Part shown: positions 35,465-48,539 of the stretch, one piece after another
Layout: each line of letters begins with the position of its first letter
How positions within the stretch are numbered: the stretch's first letter is position 1
From: Sweltsa coloradensis
Taxonomy: Eukaryota; Arthropoda; Insecta; Plecoptera; Chloroperlidae
Direction: 5' to 3'
DNA length: 64,000 nucleotides
NCBI GenBank assembly: GCA_024449915.1
Contig: JAMZAV010001990.1
Span: 62,001-126,000 of the forward strand
Translations under genes and position numbers: made by a program
Notes under the pieces: generated by a model
Database searches by the model: none
Told to the model about the DNA's origin: nothing
The model's input: only the letters and a program-made list of their open reading frames with translations

Positions 35465-38400
35465 ACCCCAGGAGGGGAAAAAAAATTTTGGTATGGTGAA
35501 ACCCGGAAAAAATTTCCGAACAAGCTGAAATTTTGCACACATGTTCATTTTGTCATTCTAAACAATGGGTTGAAAAGTCCCCAAAAGCTCCGCCGCGGGC
35601 TTTCCGAGATATAGTGAAAAAAGGGCGAAAGTCCCAAAAAAATTTTTTATTTTTTAAATTTTTAAACCCATTTTTTGAAATAATATCTACAAATTTTTTA
35701 AAAAATATTTCTACAAAAATTTAAAGTTGAAATCGTCAAAAGCTTCGCCCCAGCGTGGAAAGGGAGGGCGTAAGTGCCCAAAATTGTTTATTTTTAAAAA
35801 TTTTCAATACATTTTGAAATCGTATGTGAATCCCAAAATTAATGTTTTCATCAAAGGGAAACGTGAAATTGTTCCCTTTTCTTCGACCAGGGGTGTATTG
35901 ACACTTTGGGGGCAAAACGGCGAAATGAAAAGGGATAGTTTTTTGTAAGTTTTTCAACAAACTTTTTGGGAATTCATATATGAAAATTTTTTTGGGGTAT
36001 TTGTACAGACAAAAGTAAACATCTTCCACGAGCTTCGTTGCTGGCGTCTTGTTAAAATTTGTTTGGGAAAAGGGGTTTAAATGACTTTTATTTTAAATTT
36101 GTATTTAATATAAAAAAAGGGGTTTTTTACATTTCCCAAATACGTTTTTGTAACATATGATAAACCCTAAAGGGCACTCAAGGGAAAAACCCTGGCCCTG
36201 CTGACTGACTTACTATGGCCCGCTTTTATGTACAAAAACCATTACAAAATTTGTTGGGAAGTAGAAATTTTGGCCCCCAAAACCCAATTTTTTAAAAAAA
36301 ATTTTTCCCCGACATTTTCAAAAAGGGATGCATAGAAAAAATTTAGGCGAAAGGTGGTGTGTTTTGAACTGGAAAGTTGTAATATAAATTTAAAGCTTTT
36401 AAAAAAATCATCTCATTTTTAAAAAAAATAAAAAAAGGGTTTTTAAAAAGGGGTTTGAGCAGGAGCTTTTGGACAACCCCGGGTTGGGCTTGGCTGTCTG
36501 TAGTGTAAAAACACTCCCGATCATGAGCCCCGGGCTCTTTATGTTATTAAAGGGGAAAAAAAGGCAATAACCAAAAAAAAATTTTTGAAAAAAGGCAAAA
36601 TGGGTCACCCAAAAATAAATAATTTTAAACATAAGATTTAAAATATTTGCTTGTACGTTTTGGGCCCGATTATCAGCCCGCACATATTGAAGACTTGAAA
36701 GGGCATCATCCTCAAGAACATCCAAAAAAATTTGGGACTTAAATGACATTAATTTTGGTTTTCCAGTAAACCCGGTCCCATACTTAAAAAGTAATTTCTA
36801 TGAAAAAGATAGTGAAGGCCCTAAAGAAAAAAGAACATGTCCCCTTTTTTTTCATTGACAAAAAACATAACTGCGCATCACTCACATTGTTTGTTTATCT
36901 GCAAAAAATCAACACATTAAATAAACCCCTTTTTTGGATTTAAAGGTGATCGAAAAGGGCGCTTTTTTTTTTGGGAAAAAAACGACTTTTTAATGTTTAA
37001 CAAAGTCTTTTTTGTTAAAAATACGACAAAAAACCCCTATTATTTTCGCACAGAAATTCGGGCTAAACCCCCCAAAAAATTAAACTACCATGCCGAAACA
37101 TATTATTTCCCGTATAGTGGTCAAACTTTTCATGTAGGGGTAGTTGATGGCCCCCCAAACCCCGTCCTGTTTTTTCCCTACTATGAAAATCATACCAAAT
37201 ACCTTTTTTTATGTTTTAAATTTTGGGGAAAAAATGCGGGTCAGTGTGTTTATTTTGTTTGGGCGGAAACAAACCGTCTTTTCCAACTTAGGAAATTCTG
37301 CTCGTTGTTTAGTAAAAAAAATTTGCAGGTTTTTAAATTTATTGGCTTATTTTTTTTACCGTTTTTCACTAAATTTTGCTGTTACTTTCCGTTTCCCTTC
37401 TTCGTACCTTCATTTTTCAACTCTCTGTGGCTCTTTTTGATTGCTTCAAATCCCCAGCACTTTTGATCTTTCTTTCTCCCCCTTGGGTTGTGGCAAAAAA
37501 GGGTTTCTGTTTGTACTTCTCCTCGGGCAACATCTTCTCCCTTTCTTCTTTCCCCTCACATTGTCAAATCGGTTTTTGAAATTTTTTTTTCTTTCTTTCT
37601 CATGCTCCTTCTTCGGGGTGGAATATAGTCAAACCCCCGATAGGGTTTTCCACACTGTGCTCGAATCCCTTTAAAATCCGTCTATGCAGCCGCTTGAGAA
37701 TGCTGGAGAATATTATTTATAGGTTTGGGAATGTCAGTCTGCTACTTACAACAGTTTGTAATGGTTTTTTACATACAAGCTGGTCATAGCAATGTCAGCA
37801 AATGCATGGATTTTACATTGAGTGTCCCCTTGTTTGGTATTCATATGTTACAATAAACGTAGTTGAATGTCAAAAGCCCTTTTTATAAATATAATATAGA
37901 ATTATGATGTAAGTTACGCCCGTTTTGCCACCATTTAACAAGACACCAGCAACGAAGCTCGGGGAAGATGTTTACTTTTGTCTCGTACAAATACTAAATA
38001 ATTTGCATGTATACGAATGTCAATAAGTGTTTGTTGAAACTGAAAATAACAAATCTTTGTCACTTACGCCCTTATGCCACCATGTGTCAAGACGCACTGG
38101 TCGAAGAAAAGAAACAATTTCACGTTCCGTCGTATGAATACATAATAATTTGCACATATGTCAAAATGTATTAAAAATTTGAAAATATCATAACTTTTGG
38201 CACTTGCGCCCTTTTTGCCACGTACGGTCGAAGCTTATGACTGATTTTAACTTAACTGACGTAGAAAATTTTTTAATAATTTGTACATATTAGTGTAAAA
38301 AAAATGGTGGAAATTGAAAAAAAAAACATTTTTGGCACTTACGCCCTTTTGCCACTATATCTCAAGACGCACGCGGCGGAGCTTAGGGGACTTTTCAATT

Positions 38401-38805
38401 TTTGCTGAGTAGGCTAATCTGAGCCTGTGTGCAAATTTTCAGCTTGTTTTGTTGTTGTTGTTTATTTGCAGTTGCACATACGTATGTCAAAATGTTTTGA
38501 AATTGAAAATATCATACTTTGGCACTTACGCCCTTTTGCCACGTACGGGTCGAAGCTTATGACTGATTTTAACTTTATGATGTAAAAAATATTAATAGTT
38601 TTACATATCAGTGTAAAAAAAATGGTTGAAAGTGAAAATAAAACATTTTTGGCACTTACGCCCTTTTCCCAACTATATCTCAAGACGCACGCGGCGGAGC
38701 TTAGGGATTTTTCCCCAACTTTTTGCTTAGTAGGTTTAATCTGAGCCTGTGTGAAAATTTTTCCCAGCTTGTTTCGGAATTTTGTCCGGGTAAAAGTCTT
38801 CCACT
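35465..38805. repeat. Long inverted repeat, arms about 0.85-0.9 kb
   Basis: The left arm (about 35,465-36,360) is the reverse complement of the right arm (about 37,700-38,450, extended by a related unit to 38,805). Landmarks: AACATATGATAAACC (36,154) against GGTATTCATATGTTA (37,838); CATCTTCCACGAGCTTCGTT (36,018) against CGAAGCTCGGGGAAGATG (about 37,952); AACAAGCTGAAATTTTGCAC (35,520) against GCAAATTTTCAGCTTG (38,431). The spacer of about 1.3 kb has no recognisable protein. The left arm is much noisier than the right. It may be a fold-back element, a real inverted duplication, or a hairpin-read artefact. Confidence 0.65.
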
Positions 38806-38820
38806 CCTGGGCTATAAGGA
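38196..38820 (+). repeat. Two tandem units of about 315 bp
   Basis: Both units have GGCACTT(A/G)CGCCCTTTTGCCA, ACGTACGG.TCGAAGCTTATG, then TCTCAAGACGCACGCGGCGG and GTAGG.TAATCTGAGCC. The GGCACTTACGCCC motif also recurs at half-unit spacing. Confidence 0.75.
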
Positions 38821-39167
38821 CTGTTATCCAACAGTCCTGTGAGCTCGAATAAACCAGGCTACAATGAGGAGTGGCAGGATCTTATCTGGATCACGTAGAA
38901 GTTATACTGATTGTCCAATGGGGTTTGTGGTTTGCAATCAAGTTAGAATGTGTCTTTGGCGCGGACAGAGCACGTTTTCAAAATATGACTGTGATTTGTA
39001 AAAACTGACCCGTCACTATAGGCGCCACCAAAACGTGTTTGTGGTTGTTTCTACAGCTCATGTACGAGAGAATTATTTGATATGTTGAAATATTTTCTGA
39101 TCGCGCCATGCTTATTATTGGAAATCAAATAGTGATCCTGCTGGATTTGGCGATCAGGCGAATTTAA

Positions 39168-39965
39168 ATCTAGGTGCCCGTTAGGGCACCGCAGCCAAGC
39201 CGCGGTGCGCTACACACTCGGGCACATTATACAGCAAGCAGAGTTGGGGTGGTTTCGAGGTGTCACCCAGCCATCATGAAACGTGATGTGAACTTGAAAA
39301 CTATCAAAATCGAGGGGATTTAGGTACCCGACAACACATGCCAAATTTGGTTAGGGTACGAGCATTCCTTCTTGGTGAAAATATGACGACGTTAGTTACT
39401 ACTGGCTACTACTGGCTACTACTATCTAATTCGTCAGTTTCAATTGCCCAGCGATTCTGACCAAACGAGTGGGGCTACAACGTTCATATTTTACATGGAC
39501 ATTAAGGTAATAGTGATGTAATTCCCTTTGAAAGAAAAAGTTTTAAAAAATTGCTGAAAGGCTTCCAAATAAAGGTTTTAAAATAAGCCTTATACAGGCA
39601 TACAATCAACAAGTAACTATAGTTACGTGACAATAATCGCCTACATTGTTTACAAAAAGCAAGTCTTTGTACCACTATATTTTTTCATTCTATTGTTAAT
39701 TGGTAATACCATAGCAATTAAATCGACTTTGATAAATTTATTATATTTTAACAAATAATTTTGCAATGGAATTTGAAAAAGTAATGAGATCACACACATA
39801 ACAAAAACTTGTAAAAATACAAGCCAAACCTTACACAACTTAAAAGAAATGAGATCCCAAAAAAAGGGCCAAGCTCATCTACCCTTCCCATTTGCGCATT
39901 CTTAATTCATAAAACGTACAGCGTTCCCGTAACAACACCTTGAAAAGCTTTGAAAATAGAATTTG
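39168..39965 (-). repeat. Left arm of a large inverted repeat
   Basis: Starts ATCTAGGTGCCCGTTAGGG and is the reverse complement of the right arm that ends CCCTAACGGGCACCTAGAT at 50,049. In order: the end motif, a (CTACTACTGG)n-like tract (39,395-39,425), one 180-bp unit of Helentron-like family 1 (39,460-39,560), and the fold-back arm (39,690-39,965) also found at the start of the window. Confidence 0.7.
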
Positions 39966-40039
39966 CTGATCATTACGTTAAAATTAAATTTAGAAAAAAA
40001 GAATTTGGATGAACTATTACGTTAAATTAATTGTTGCAA

Positions 40040-40200
40040 TTCTATTTTGCCAAGCTTTTCAAGGGTGTTGTTACGGGACACTGTACGTTTATGAATTAAG
40101 AATGCGCAAATGTGGAAGGGTCTTTTTTAGATCTCATTTCTTTTGAGTGTGTAAGGTTTGGCTGTAGTTTTACAAGTATTTGTTATGTGTAGACATTATA
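40040..40200 (+). repeat. Fold-back repeat, partial right arm
   Basis: TTTTGCCAAGCTTTTCAAGG through GTAAGGTTTGGCTG matches 103-240 closely and pairs with the left arm ending at 39,965. The loop between them is about 75 bases. It stops matching near 40,190. Confidence 0.75.
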
Positions 40201-40379
40201 CACAGGAAAAAACGTTGGTGTGATTTTAAGCCCAATTAAGATTTTTCTTATTTCGTATATTCGCTTAATTTATAATGCAATGACGACATCACACATGTGA
40301 AGCATACTATGTCGTTGGTTTGTTATTAAATCTTGACATTAAGTAACAGATAAACCATTTTTCAATAAACAGCATTTGT

Positions 40380-41040
40380 TTAAGGGGAATCCCTAGACCC
40401 AAATATGTTTTCTAAAGAATGCAGTAAAGATGTCTGAAAAGTAAGTAGAATGTAAGAGGGGCTTAATAAAAGAGCGGATAATTTTTTTGAAACTTTTTTG
40501 ACGGGACATAACCTCGGAATCAAAAATTTTATTCAAATTACTGGAATTAGTTACTCAAGTTTAAAATTGAATTTTTAGCAGCGGTGTTTTGTATATTATT
40601 TCTACACTCCTTTATCTACAACCAATATATAAGTATTATTGGTTTTATATGATTTCAGGCGTTGCATGATTTTTTCCTTTTTAAAAGGGTACAAAAATTT
40701 AAAAATTTTGAAACCGGCGGGCCCAAAAAAAATTGTGAAAAACGCAAAAACCATAAATTAAAAAAACCTTTTATTAAGGTTTAAGATAAAGGAGTGTAGA
40801 AATAAATATAAAAAAAAACCGCTGCAAAAAAACCCAATTTTAAACCCTTGAGCAACTGTTCCAGTAATTAAATTTACAATGTTGTTCTGGGGGTTATTTT
40901 TCCCGTCAAAAAAAAAAATTTAAAAAAAAATTATCCGTCTTTTATTTAACCCCTTTTTCCCATTCTGCTTACTTTTCAGACGTTTTTACTGATTCTTAAG
41001 AAATCATATTTGGGTCTAGGGTTTCCCCCTTAACCGTTCC
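40380..41040. repeat. Inverted repeat, arms about 250 bp
   Basis: 40,380-40,622 (GAATCCCTAGACCCAAATATG ... CACTCCTTTATC) is mirrored by 40,783-41,040 (GATAAAGGAGTGTAG ... CATATTTGGGTCTAGGG), with a spacer of about 160 bases. The second arm has the neighbour-copy errors of the poor stretches. Confidence 0.7.
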
Positions 41041-42529
41041 CGGGCAAAAGGTTTCTTCCTTAACGGCTTAAATCCCCACCCCCCAAACCCAATGAGGCCC
41101 CCCCCCAAAACCCAAAATATAACATTTTTTTAAACGTAAAAAATTTAAGATTACAAACACGCTCTTAATTTATATCTTCCCATCAAAACCAAAACAAACC
41201 CCAAGATACAATTATGGGCTTGGGGCTGGCTGACGCGTAAATTGGGCTAATTTGCCAGGACGGTTTCCCCCCCCCCCCCCCCCCCGCCCTACGTAACATT
41301 AATCCTTTAATTAAAGACCCAGAGACAGATTTAAGTCACACTCGTGTGTTGTCTTGTTTTGTTTTTAGTTTTATTCGAAAGGGGCGCCCCCCCCCCCCCG
41401 CTGGCCAGCTGTCACCCACTTCACCCCACTGCCAGCAGTCCCACTGTTTTGAACTCTTTCATCATCATCTTGAATCATCATCATTACAACACTGTTCATA
41501 ACTATTACATTTCCTTCAATTTACTGTCATTTTGTAATTGTATCATGAGTAATATATGTTCTTTGTACTGATAAGTAAGCTGGACCCCTAAATAAATAAA
41601 TTTGGACAGCTGTTACCCCACCCATTTTCCCCCCCACTGTTTTAAAGCTTTTCCCTCTCATTTTTGGCATCATCATCATTACAACACTTTTCCCAAAACC
41701 CCATTATTTTTCCCTTTAAAATTTTTTGTTGTCAATTTGTTAATGACCCTGGAAATGTATTTTTTAACTTTTTAGTACGCGGGACCCCGGGGTTTAAACC
41801 AAAAACTTTGAACGGGATGCCCAAATTTAAAAATTGGGAAATTTTCTTATTATAACCCTTTTAGTTTAAAAATCCCAACGGAAGTGAAAGACAAGAGTTT
41901 TTTGGGTTTGGGTTTGGGTTAAACTTTGGTTACAGCAAGCGGCTAAAGGGAAAATGCGTAAGGTTTCGTTTTTTATGGAGATATTTTTGGCGTTTTCCTT
42001 TAAATCATTTAAAAAAAATTATATAAAATTTAAAATTAAATTTAAAATGGGAAAATTGAATTAAAATTTCCGTGTCCGGAAAAAATTTTACACCCAAACC
42101 CCAAAAAAAACAGCGGCATCAGGGGCCGTTTCATTTCATGTATTTAAATCTTTCTTGATTCCCAGAAATTTTTTCCATCGCGGGAAGGACTAGAAGGGGA
42201 AGGGTTTTTTTCTGTTCCACACTCGCAGAACATTTTTTCCCCCCATTTGGAAAAAAACCCCCGCTTCTCCATAAAAATTTTAAAATAAATAAAAACATGC
42301 ATCAGGCGGGTTTTAAAAAACCCGCGTCCTGGGACGATTCACGCTTCGGACCAGCGCCCTAATCTTTAATGTGCCCGGCGGAGGGCCCTTTGGTATTTTG
42401 ATAGAGACGAGGAGGACGATTACAAAAAACCCATGCCTTATATCAAAAGTTTCGCCCCCCATGCCCTCTTTAGAGTTTTTAAAATCGTTTTTTGCCACCG
42501 CGGACGGCGAGAAATTTGACAAATTTCAA

Positions 42530-42720
42530 TGAAAAACCACACATAACAAAAAACTTGTAGAAAATACCCCAAAACCTTACACACTCAAAAGGATGAGACA
42601 AAAAAAGGGGCCCAAGTTCATTTAACCCTTCCACTTTTGCGCATTTTTAATTCAAAAAAACTTTACAGTGCCCCATAACAGCATCCTGGGAAAAAGTTTT
42701 GGCAAAAATAAAAATTTGCG
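42530..42720 (-). repeat. Fold-back repeat, degraded left arm
   Basis: ACACATAACAAAAAACTTGT through GCGCATTTTTAATTC and CAGCATCCTGGG correspond, with many substitutions, to the reverse complement of 103-265. Confidence 0.65.
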
Positions 42721-45700
42721 ATTTTTAATTAACGTAGTATTTTATCAAGGTTGCCGGGAGTAGTTTATAATATCGGTGCGATGCCGTTTTTTCCCAAAGC
42801 TTTTAAATTTAAAAACTCGACCCAAAAAATTTTCATATCGGCTTTAATTTTTTTTTTTATTCTATTCCGAAAAAATTTATAGGATTTTTATGTTTGCCGT
42901 TTTTCAAAATTTGGGGAATTTTAAAGGGTCTTAAAAAAAATTCGAATTTGGTTTAAATTTTATTTTAAAAAATTTACCTTCATTTTAGAGCTTTAAAAAA
43001 AAAATTACAAAAACAAATTAGGGAAAAAAAGTAAAAAAAACTAAGTTCTAATTTCAACATTTATCTTCAAAAAAAAAAAAAAAATTATCGGGAATCGGGG
43101 TGTATTTAAACCCGCTAAACTACTGAACTACGAATGCAGGGTTTTGCCGCTTTTTTTGGGCCCTTTTCGGGCCCCAGAAAAGTGGCGCACTCTGGCGTTT
43201 ACGACTTTTTGGTGAAAAGGGGGGTTTATTTAGGTTCAAAAAAACGTTTCCCATTGGCCATGAGAAAATTTTTTTAAACTAATGCAGAACCCCAAACACA
43301 AGGCAATGCCTATAAAACGAAATTTGTTAAGAACACGGTAACAGTATAAGACAATTGAGATGTGTGAAAAGGGTTTTTGTTTTCAATAAAACGGGGTTAA
43401 TTAATTTTTTTTAGATGACCCCAAAATGAGAACACGTACTAGAAAAACATAATGGGTTTTCTTTACAAAATTCGATAAAAAGGCAATCCCTAAAATAGGG
43501 GTAGTATGTTTTTACAATGGACATCTTTTCCAAAATTTAGACCCACGCCGCCCCCACTTTGATGTAAAAAAAAATTTTGGGGTTTTATTTTTTAAAGAAG
43601 GTATCCCCAACCCTTTGTGAATATGGTACTAAACAAATCTTTTTATAAAATTCAAAGATTCGAATTGAAAATGTTTTTCATTTTTTGGCTCAAACCCCGG
43701 GAAATCATTTGGTTCATAGGAGCGTTTTTTTATTAGTCTTTTGGATGAGCCACGTCACAAAAAACTCGTTTTGTTATGCGCAGAGCGCAAGGCAATCAAA
43801 AAAATGTAAATATTTTTCCCGTGGTGGTATAATATGTAATTGTTATTTTTTTAAATAAAACCCCCCCCAGAAAATTAAAAAAGCCCCGCCCCGCCCGGGA
43901 CTCAAAACCACGGTCCCCCCACTTTTCCCGGTAAAGCGGTTAAAACCCCAGACCACCATAAAACACAAAAAAAACTTTTTTTTTTTTTTCTGGATTGTTT
44001 TTAAATAATAACAATTACCCCTACAAAAAGTGTTCCCGTTTAAAAACCCCAAATCGGGGAAATAATATGTAATGTTTTTTTTGGTAAAAAGGGATTTAAA
44101 TCGATTAAATTTCCTAAAGTTTTACCCTTTTGATAACGGAAACAATAATATAAAAAAATTGTATCAACTGGGGATGGGAACCCCAGTTTTTCCCGTGTCT
44201 GAGCTGAGGGGGTTTTTTCCAACCAACTGAGATTGGATATGGCGTTTTTAATTCCGTCTACAAAGGTCCTTTATTTTTTTATTGGGTGGGGATAGCGTTG
44301 TTTTAACCCAAAATAATCATAGAAAAAAAACAGTTGAAAACAGTGGGGGATTGTGTGCATAAAAAAAGAAAAAATTTCAAATCTATAAAAAAAGGAATAC
44401 ATCTAGGTATAAATTAAAATCCGTTACACTGTCCCAAGCAGTTTTTCGCTTTTTACTTTTTCCTGGCCGCATTATTTCTGGGATTTAAAAAAAGAATGAT
44501 CGCTGGTCACAGATCATAGAAAAACACAGAAAAACCATTGAATCCCAAAATTTCCCCGCTCCCCTCACTCGAGCTAAAATTTCCGCCGTGAAGATTTTGT
44601 CACAAGGCCGGAAACCGCGCTTTTTTAAATAAACCCAGGGACGTGTGTAAATGACAAATCATTGTTTAAATTTTTTTGGGTTTTTTCCCCAATTCACTCA
44701 CAAATTTTTTAAATGTTTTTAATGTTAGTTGTGTCCATTGCAAATTTTACATGCAAAAATTTTGTAACAACAACCCATTAATAAGAACAAAAAACTCTCT
44801 CCGTTCCCCCTAAATTTTTTTTTAGAAACATATCCCATGCAGCCTAGATTTTAGAAGAAAAAAGACAAAAAACAACCCTAAAATATTTGGGGTCGAATAT
44901 GAAAAAAATTGAAAAATCAAATTTTTGAAATTTTCCCTTTTTTCTTCAAATCATTTTAAATGGTGTTCCCTCCACTATTACGGCATGCAGTGGCCCGGGG
45001 GTGCATTGCCCGGGCGGTTTTATTTTGTACTATTACAGAATTTCACTTGTTCGAGCCCTCATCAGAATGGGAAAGAGAGAAACTTTAGGCTTTTTTCTAC
45101 ATTGACCTTGAAGTGGGTTGTTAAAAACCTTTTGGGAAAAAAAAGGTTTTAAAATTTTTTGTCATTCTTCAAAAGGGAAAACCCTTCAAAATTTTTATTA
45201 GATAAAAAACTTAACCGAAAATTTTACTTTAAAAAACGAAAACCGGGAAAAAGAAAAAGTATGGGTCCATTTCAGGGAAAAATTTAAAACCCAATTTTTT
45301 ATGTAATAACGGAAAAAAAAACAGGCAAACATATGCAAGGTGGGGGGTCGAATTTTTATAAGGGATGTGCTTATTTTTTCTACGGAAAAATTTTTGGGAT
45401 TAATATTTAACTCACTTTGGTTTTAACCCCCCCCCCCCCTTTTCCCCCCTTCCCCGGTTCCTACGCCCCTGGAAAAAGTGCGTGCAAATTTTTTATCCGA
45501 GCAAAATGCAACCCATGCGGTGACGGGGCAAAGTAAATTTATGTATTTTTTGCGTAGGGAAATTTTGATAAAAAATGACGTAGCATCAATTAAAAAAAAG
45601 CAACACCCTCCCAACACTTGGTTTTCAAAAAAACATAAAAGAAGACATATTTAAAAATCTATGGTTTTTAGAAACAAAACCAGAAATAAAAAAACCTTCC

Positions 45701-45929
45701 CAGGGGGGGTTTCCGTAACGCGGTCTCCCCCCCCCTTGCCGGTCAAAATGCTTTACCCCTAAAGCTACCCTGACCGGTTAACTTTATAACATGGTTTTTG
45801 GTACAATTTTTATAGATCGAAATAAAATTTTGGGAAAATTTTTGTAAAAAAATTTATTAAACCCACAGGAGTGGGTTTTTAAAATTTAGAAATAAACCCC
45901 CGCCAGGGCATTTTTTAAATCGTGTTTAG

Positions 45930-46110
45930 TGGTCAGTTCAAAGGCAGCAGAAACGTCACAGTACTGTTCTTTTTTTTTTCAGATCAAAATTTTTTTTTCA
46001 CCAACAATCCAGATGTTTAAGTAAAACCCCTTCCGGAGCTTAGGGGAAAAGCAATTTTGACCGGGCAATCGGGAAATCCCAGGGTTCCACACCCCCATAG
46101 GGGGATTTTT
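45930..46110 (+). mobile_element. SINE-like family C, degraded copy
   Basis: GGTCAGTTCAAAGGCAGCAG, CACCAACAATCCAGATGT and CCAGGGTTCCACACCCCCAT follow the order of the copy at 17,640-17,815. Confidence 0.45.
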
Positions 46111-48539
46111 TATGTGTTTTTTACATACATTTGTTTTATAGATGTTGGTTTTGTTTTTTATAAATTAAATTTTTATAAAAACCCCGATTTTAACGACTTC
46201 CCGTTAAAATTTTTTTAGCTTTTTGGGTTTAAATTGGAAACCCAAAACTATTACGGCATGTTAAATTTTAACGGTTTTTAGAGTGTAGACCCTTTCCCGT
46301 CCCGGTGTGAATTAGGGTCATTAGTTTTGTTTTAGTAGCCCGGGGTTTTTAGACAACCCCCTGTTTGGCTGCGCGGCGCCCTGACGGGCACCTATATTTA
46401 AAACCCCCCGGGAAAATATTTTAGGGGTTTCAACCCCCTTTTTACCCAGAAAGAATGTTTATACCCCACTCGATTATGACAGTTTTCTAATTGGGATTAC
46501 GTTTTTTTGACAGCTGGGTGATATTTGAAAAAACCCCAAAAGCTGCTGTTTTTTTGAGGTTCCCGAGGGGTGTATTTTAGTTTCTCGGGGTTTACTGCGG
46601 TTCCCCCAAAAGAGCAAACCCCCAAAAAATTGTAGGGGAACAAAAAAAACGGTCAACGGGCATTTTCAAGTTTTCTGCCCAATTGACCCCAAAACCCAAA
46701 GTTCATTATCTAAACTTTTTATTGTTTTAGTTTGTTTTTCGGAAACCGAAAAACCTGTGGGTGGCTTTTCCTTAGTTTTGGGTTTTAAAAAGATTCAATT
46801 TTTGTAGTCGAGGTTGGTATTAAAAGTAGCCTAAAAAATTCTCGCCATTGACGTATTTTTTTTCCTTTTGTCATAGGTCCATATCTACTGCTGTGTCAAC
46901 TCGGGGCCCTCCGTTTGTTTTTTCCCTTTTTAGGGCTATGACCAGCCCCCCCCGGGCTGCGCGCATACCCTACGCCCGAGAATACATCAAAACCCTCGCG
47001 AATGATTTTCGCCCCCGGGGGGAGCCCGGGGGGGGACACCCAAATTTCCCTGACCTGCCCCAAAGGGAAATGGTAAAAGGGGTGAAGCGAAGACTCCCAA
47101 ATTTTTGGGGTGGGTGGGGGAGAAAGATTTTACTGTTATTTTTTTTTTGTTTTTATGTTGTTTGATTTATTTCCCTTTTAAAAGTCCCCGAATCGTGGGG
47201 GAAACCCCAAAAGGGGGAGATTTACGGGTAATTTATCTATATTAGTGGAAGTTATTGGGTTTGGGAAAGAGTTCATAAAAAAACAGGGTTATTTAAAATA
47301 GGTACATAGGATTTCAACCATGTTTATCAGTTACATGGTTTGATAAAAAATCCAAGAGAGATGATAAAATAAATACCCCGTAAAAAGTTTTCTGTGAATA
47401 AAGTGAATTATTTTTGAGGAGTTGCCGAGTTTGTGAAGTTAAACGCGGGGTGCGGCGCAAAAAAGCACTTTATGTGTTGATGATTTAATTTTGGGAAATG
47501 TTAGCAATATCATTACCATTTTCTAAAATTGTGCAAGAATGTTTTAAAAAAAAAAAAATTATCCAAACGATTGCCACACCTAATTTCAAAGAATTTTCCC
47601 TTTAAAATTAATAACGGGGGAAATAAGGGCCACGAGCAATTTTTTTAAAAAGCGGATTTTTTTAAGGGGTTTTTTTTTTTTTAGCTGACGAAAAAAGAAG
47701 GGAAAAGATGATTTTGCAGAATATGATTTTTAAGTGGTATTTTTTTTCGGGGGGGGGGGGGGGCAAGGCACTGGTCTTAATTTCACCAGAAGGTGGATTT
47801 GCACGATCGCCCAAATTAAATGGATTTCATTGATAAAAAAGGTACTTCCGTAACTAATCAATAAACGTCTACAATTTAATGATTAAAAAGAATACTTACA
47901 AAACAATTTAAAAAAATACAACCCTTGTTCAAAAAGGGAGTTGCCAAGGGACTCATGAAATTTTTTCCCGTAACGTTTTTTACATTACATGCCGGTTAAA
48001 GGGGGGGTAATGGTTTCAGGGGACCTATTTCGGCGTGGGTTTGAATCCCCTTAAATTTTTAGTCCGGAAAATTTTTTGAACTTTCTTTATTCACAGGGAT
48101 TTCAATTGCCATTTTTGGTTAATTTTCCCCCCGATAATGTACTGATTAGTTTTTACCTTTAATATTATCCTGGGACTTTAACAAAAAATGGGGTTTTATG
48201 TTATTAACTCAGCCACCCTACCCTCCTAGAAAAAGCTAACATTTATCTTGTTCTTTAAATCGTTCGGGCGAGGGGAGCCCCAAGCCGAGAAGTTTCGGTT
48301 TTTTTTAAGATTTTGGCGCTACGCTGACTGAGGGCGGGGCCGTTTTGGAGCTTTTTGCAGTACAGGGGTAGGCACAGGGCCCCACGAGGCAAAATGGGAC
48401 TGTGTATTGGGCGGCCCTTTTCGAATTTTTGTGCGTCATTTTAAAGTCCCCCCTCCCGGGCCCTCTCAAAACTTTCCTTTCCCCCAAAAAAAGGCCACTT
48501 TAAACCCAGGTCCCGTCCCACCTTAATTTAAAAAGTTTT

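Larger units (their letters stand above)
41041..48530. other. Poor-consensus stretch, no gene readable
   Basis: Runs of C, T, A and G are abnormally frequent (for example C-runs at 41,268-41,285 and 41,387-41,399). No frame shows a domain. Recognisable debris: a fold-back left arm at 42,530-42,720, tRNA-like heads at about 43,885-43,950, 45,700-45,785 and 48,005-48,060, a degraded SINE-C copy at 45,930-46,110, and a copy of the inverted-arm end motif (GGCGCCCTGACGGGCACCTA) near 46,374-46,393. Confidence 0.5.

Noticed and set aside
36993..37466. A 157-residue plus frame
   Set aside because: It lies in the poor-consensus stretch, is dominated by homopolymer codons and shows no domain.
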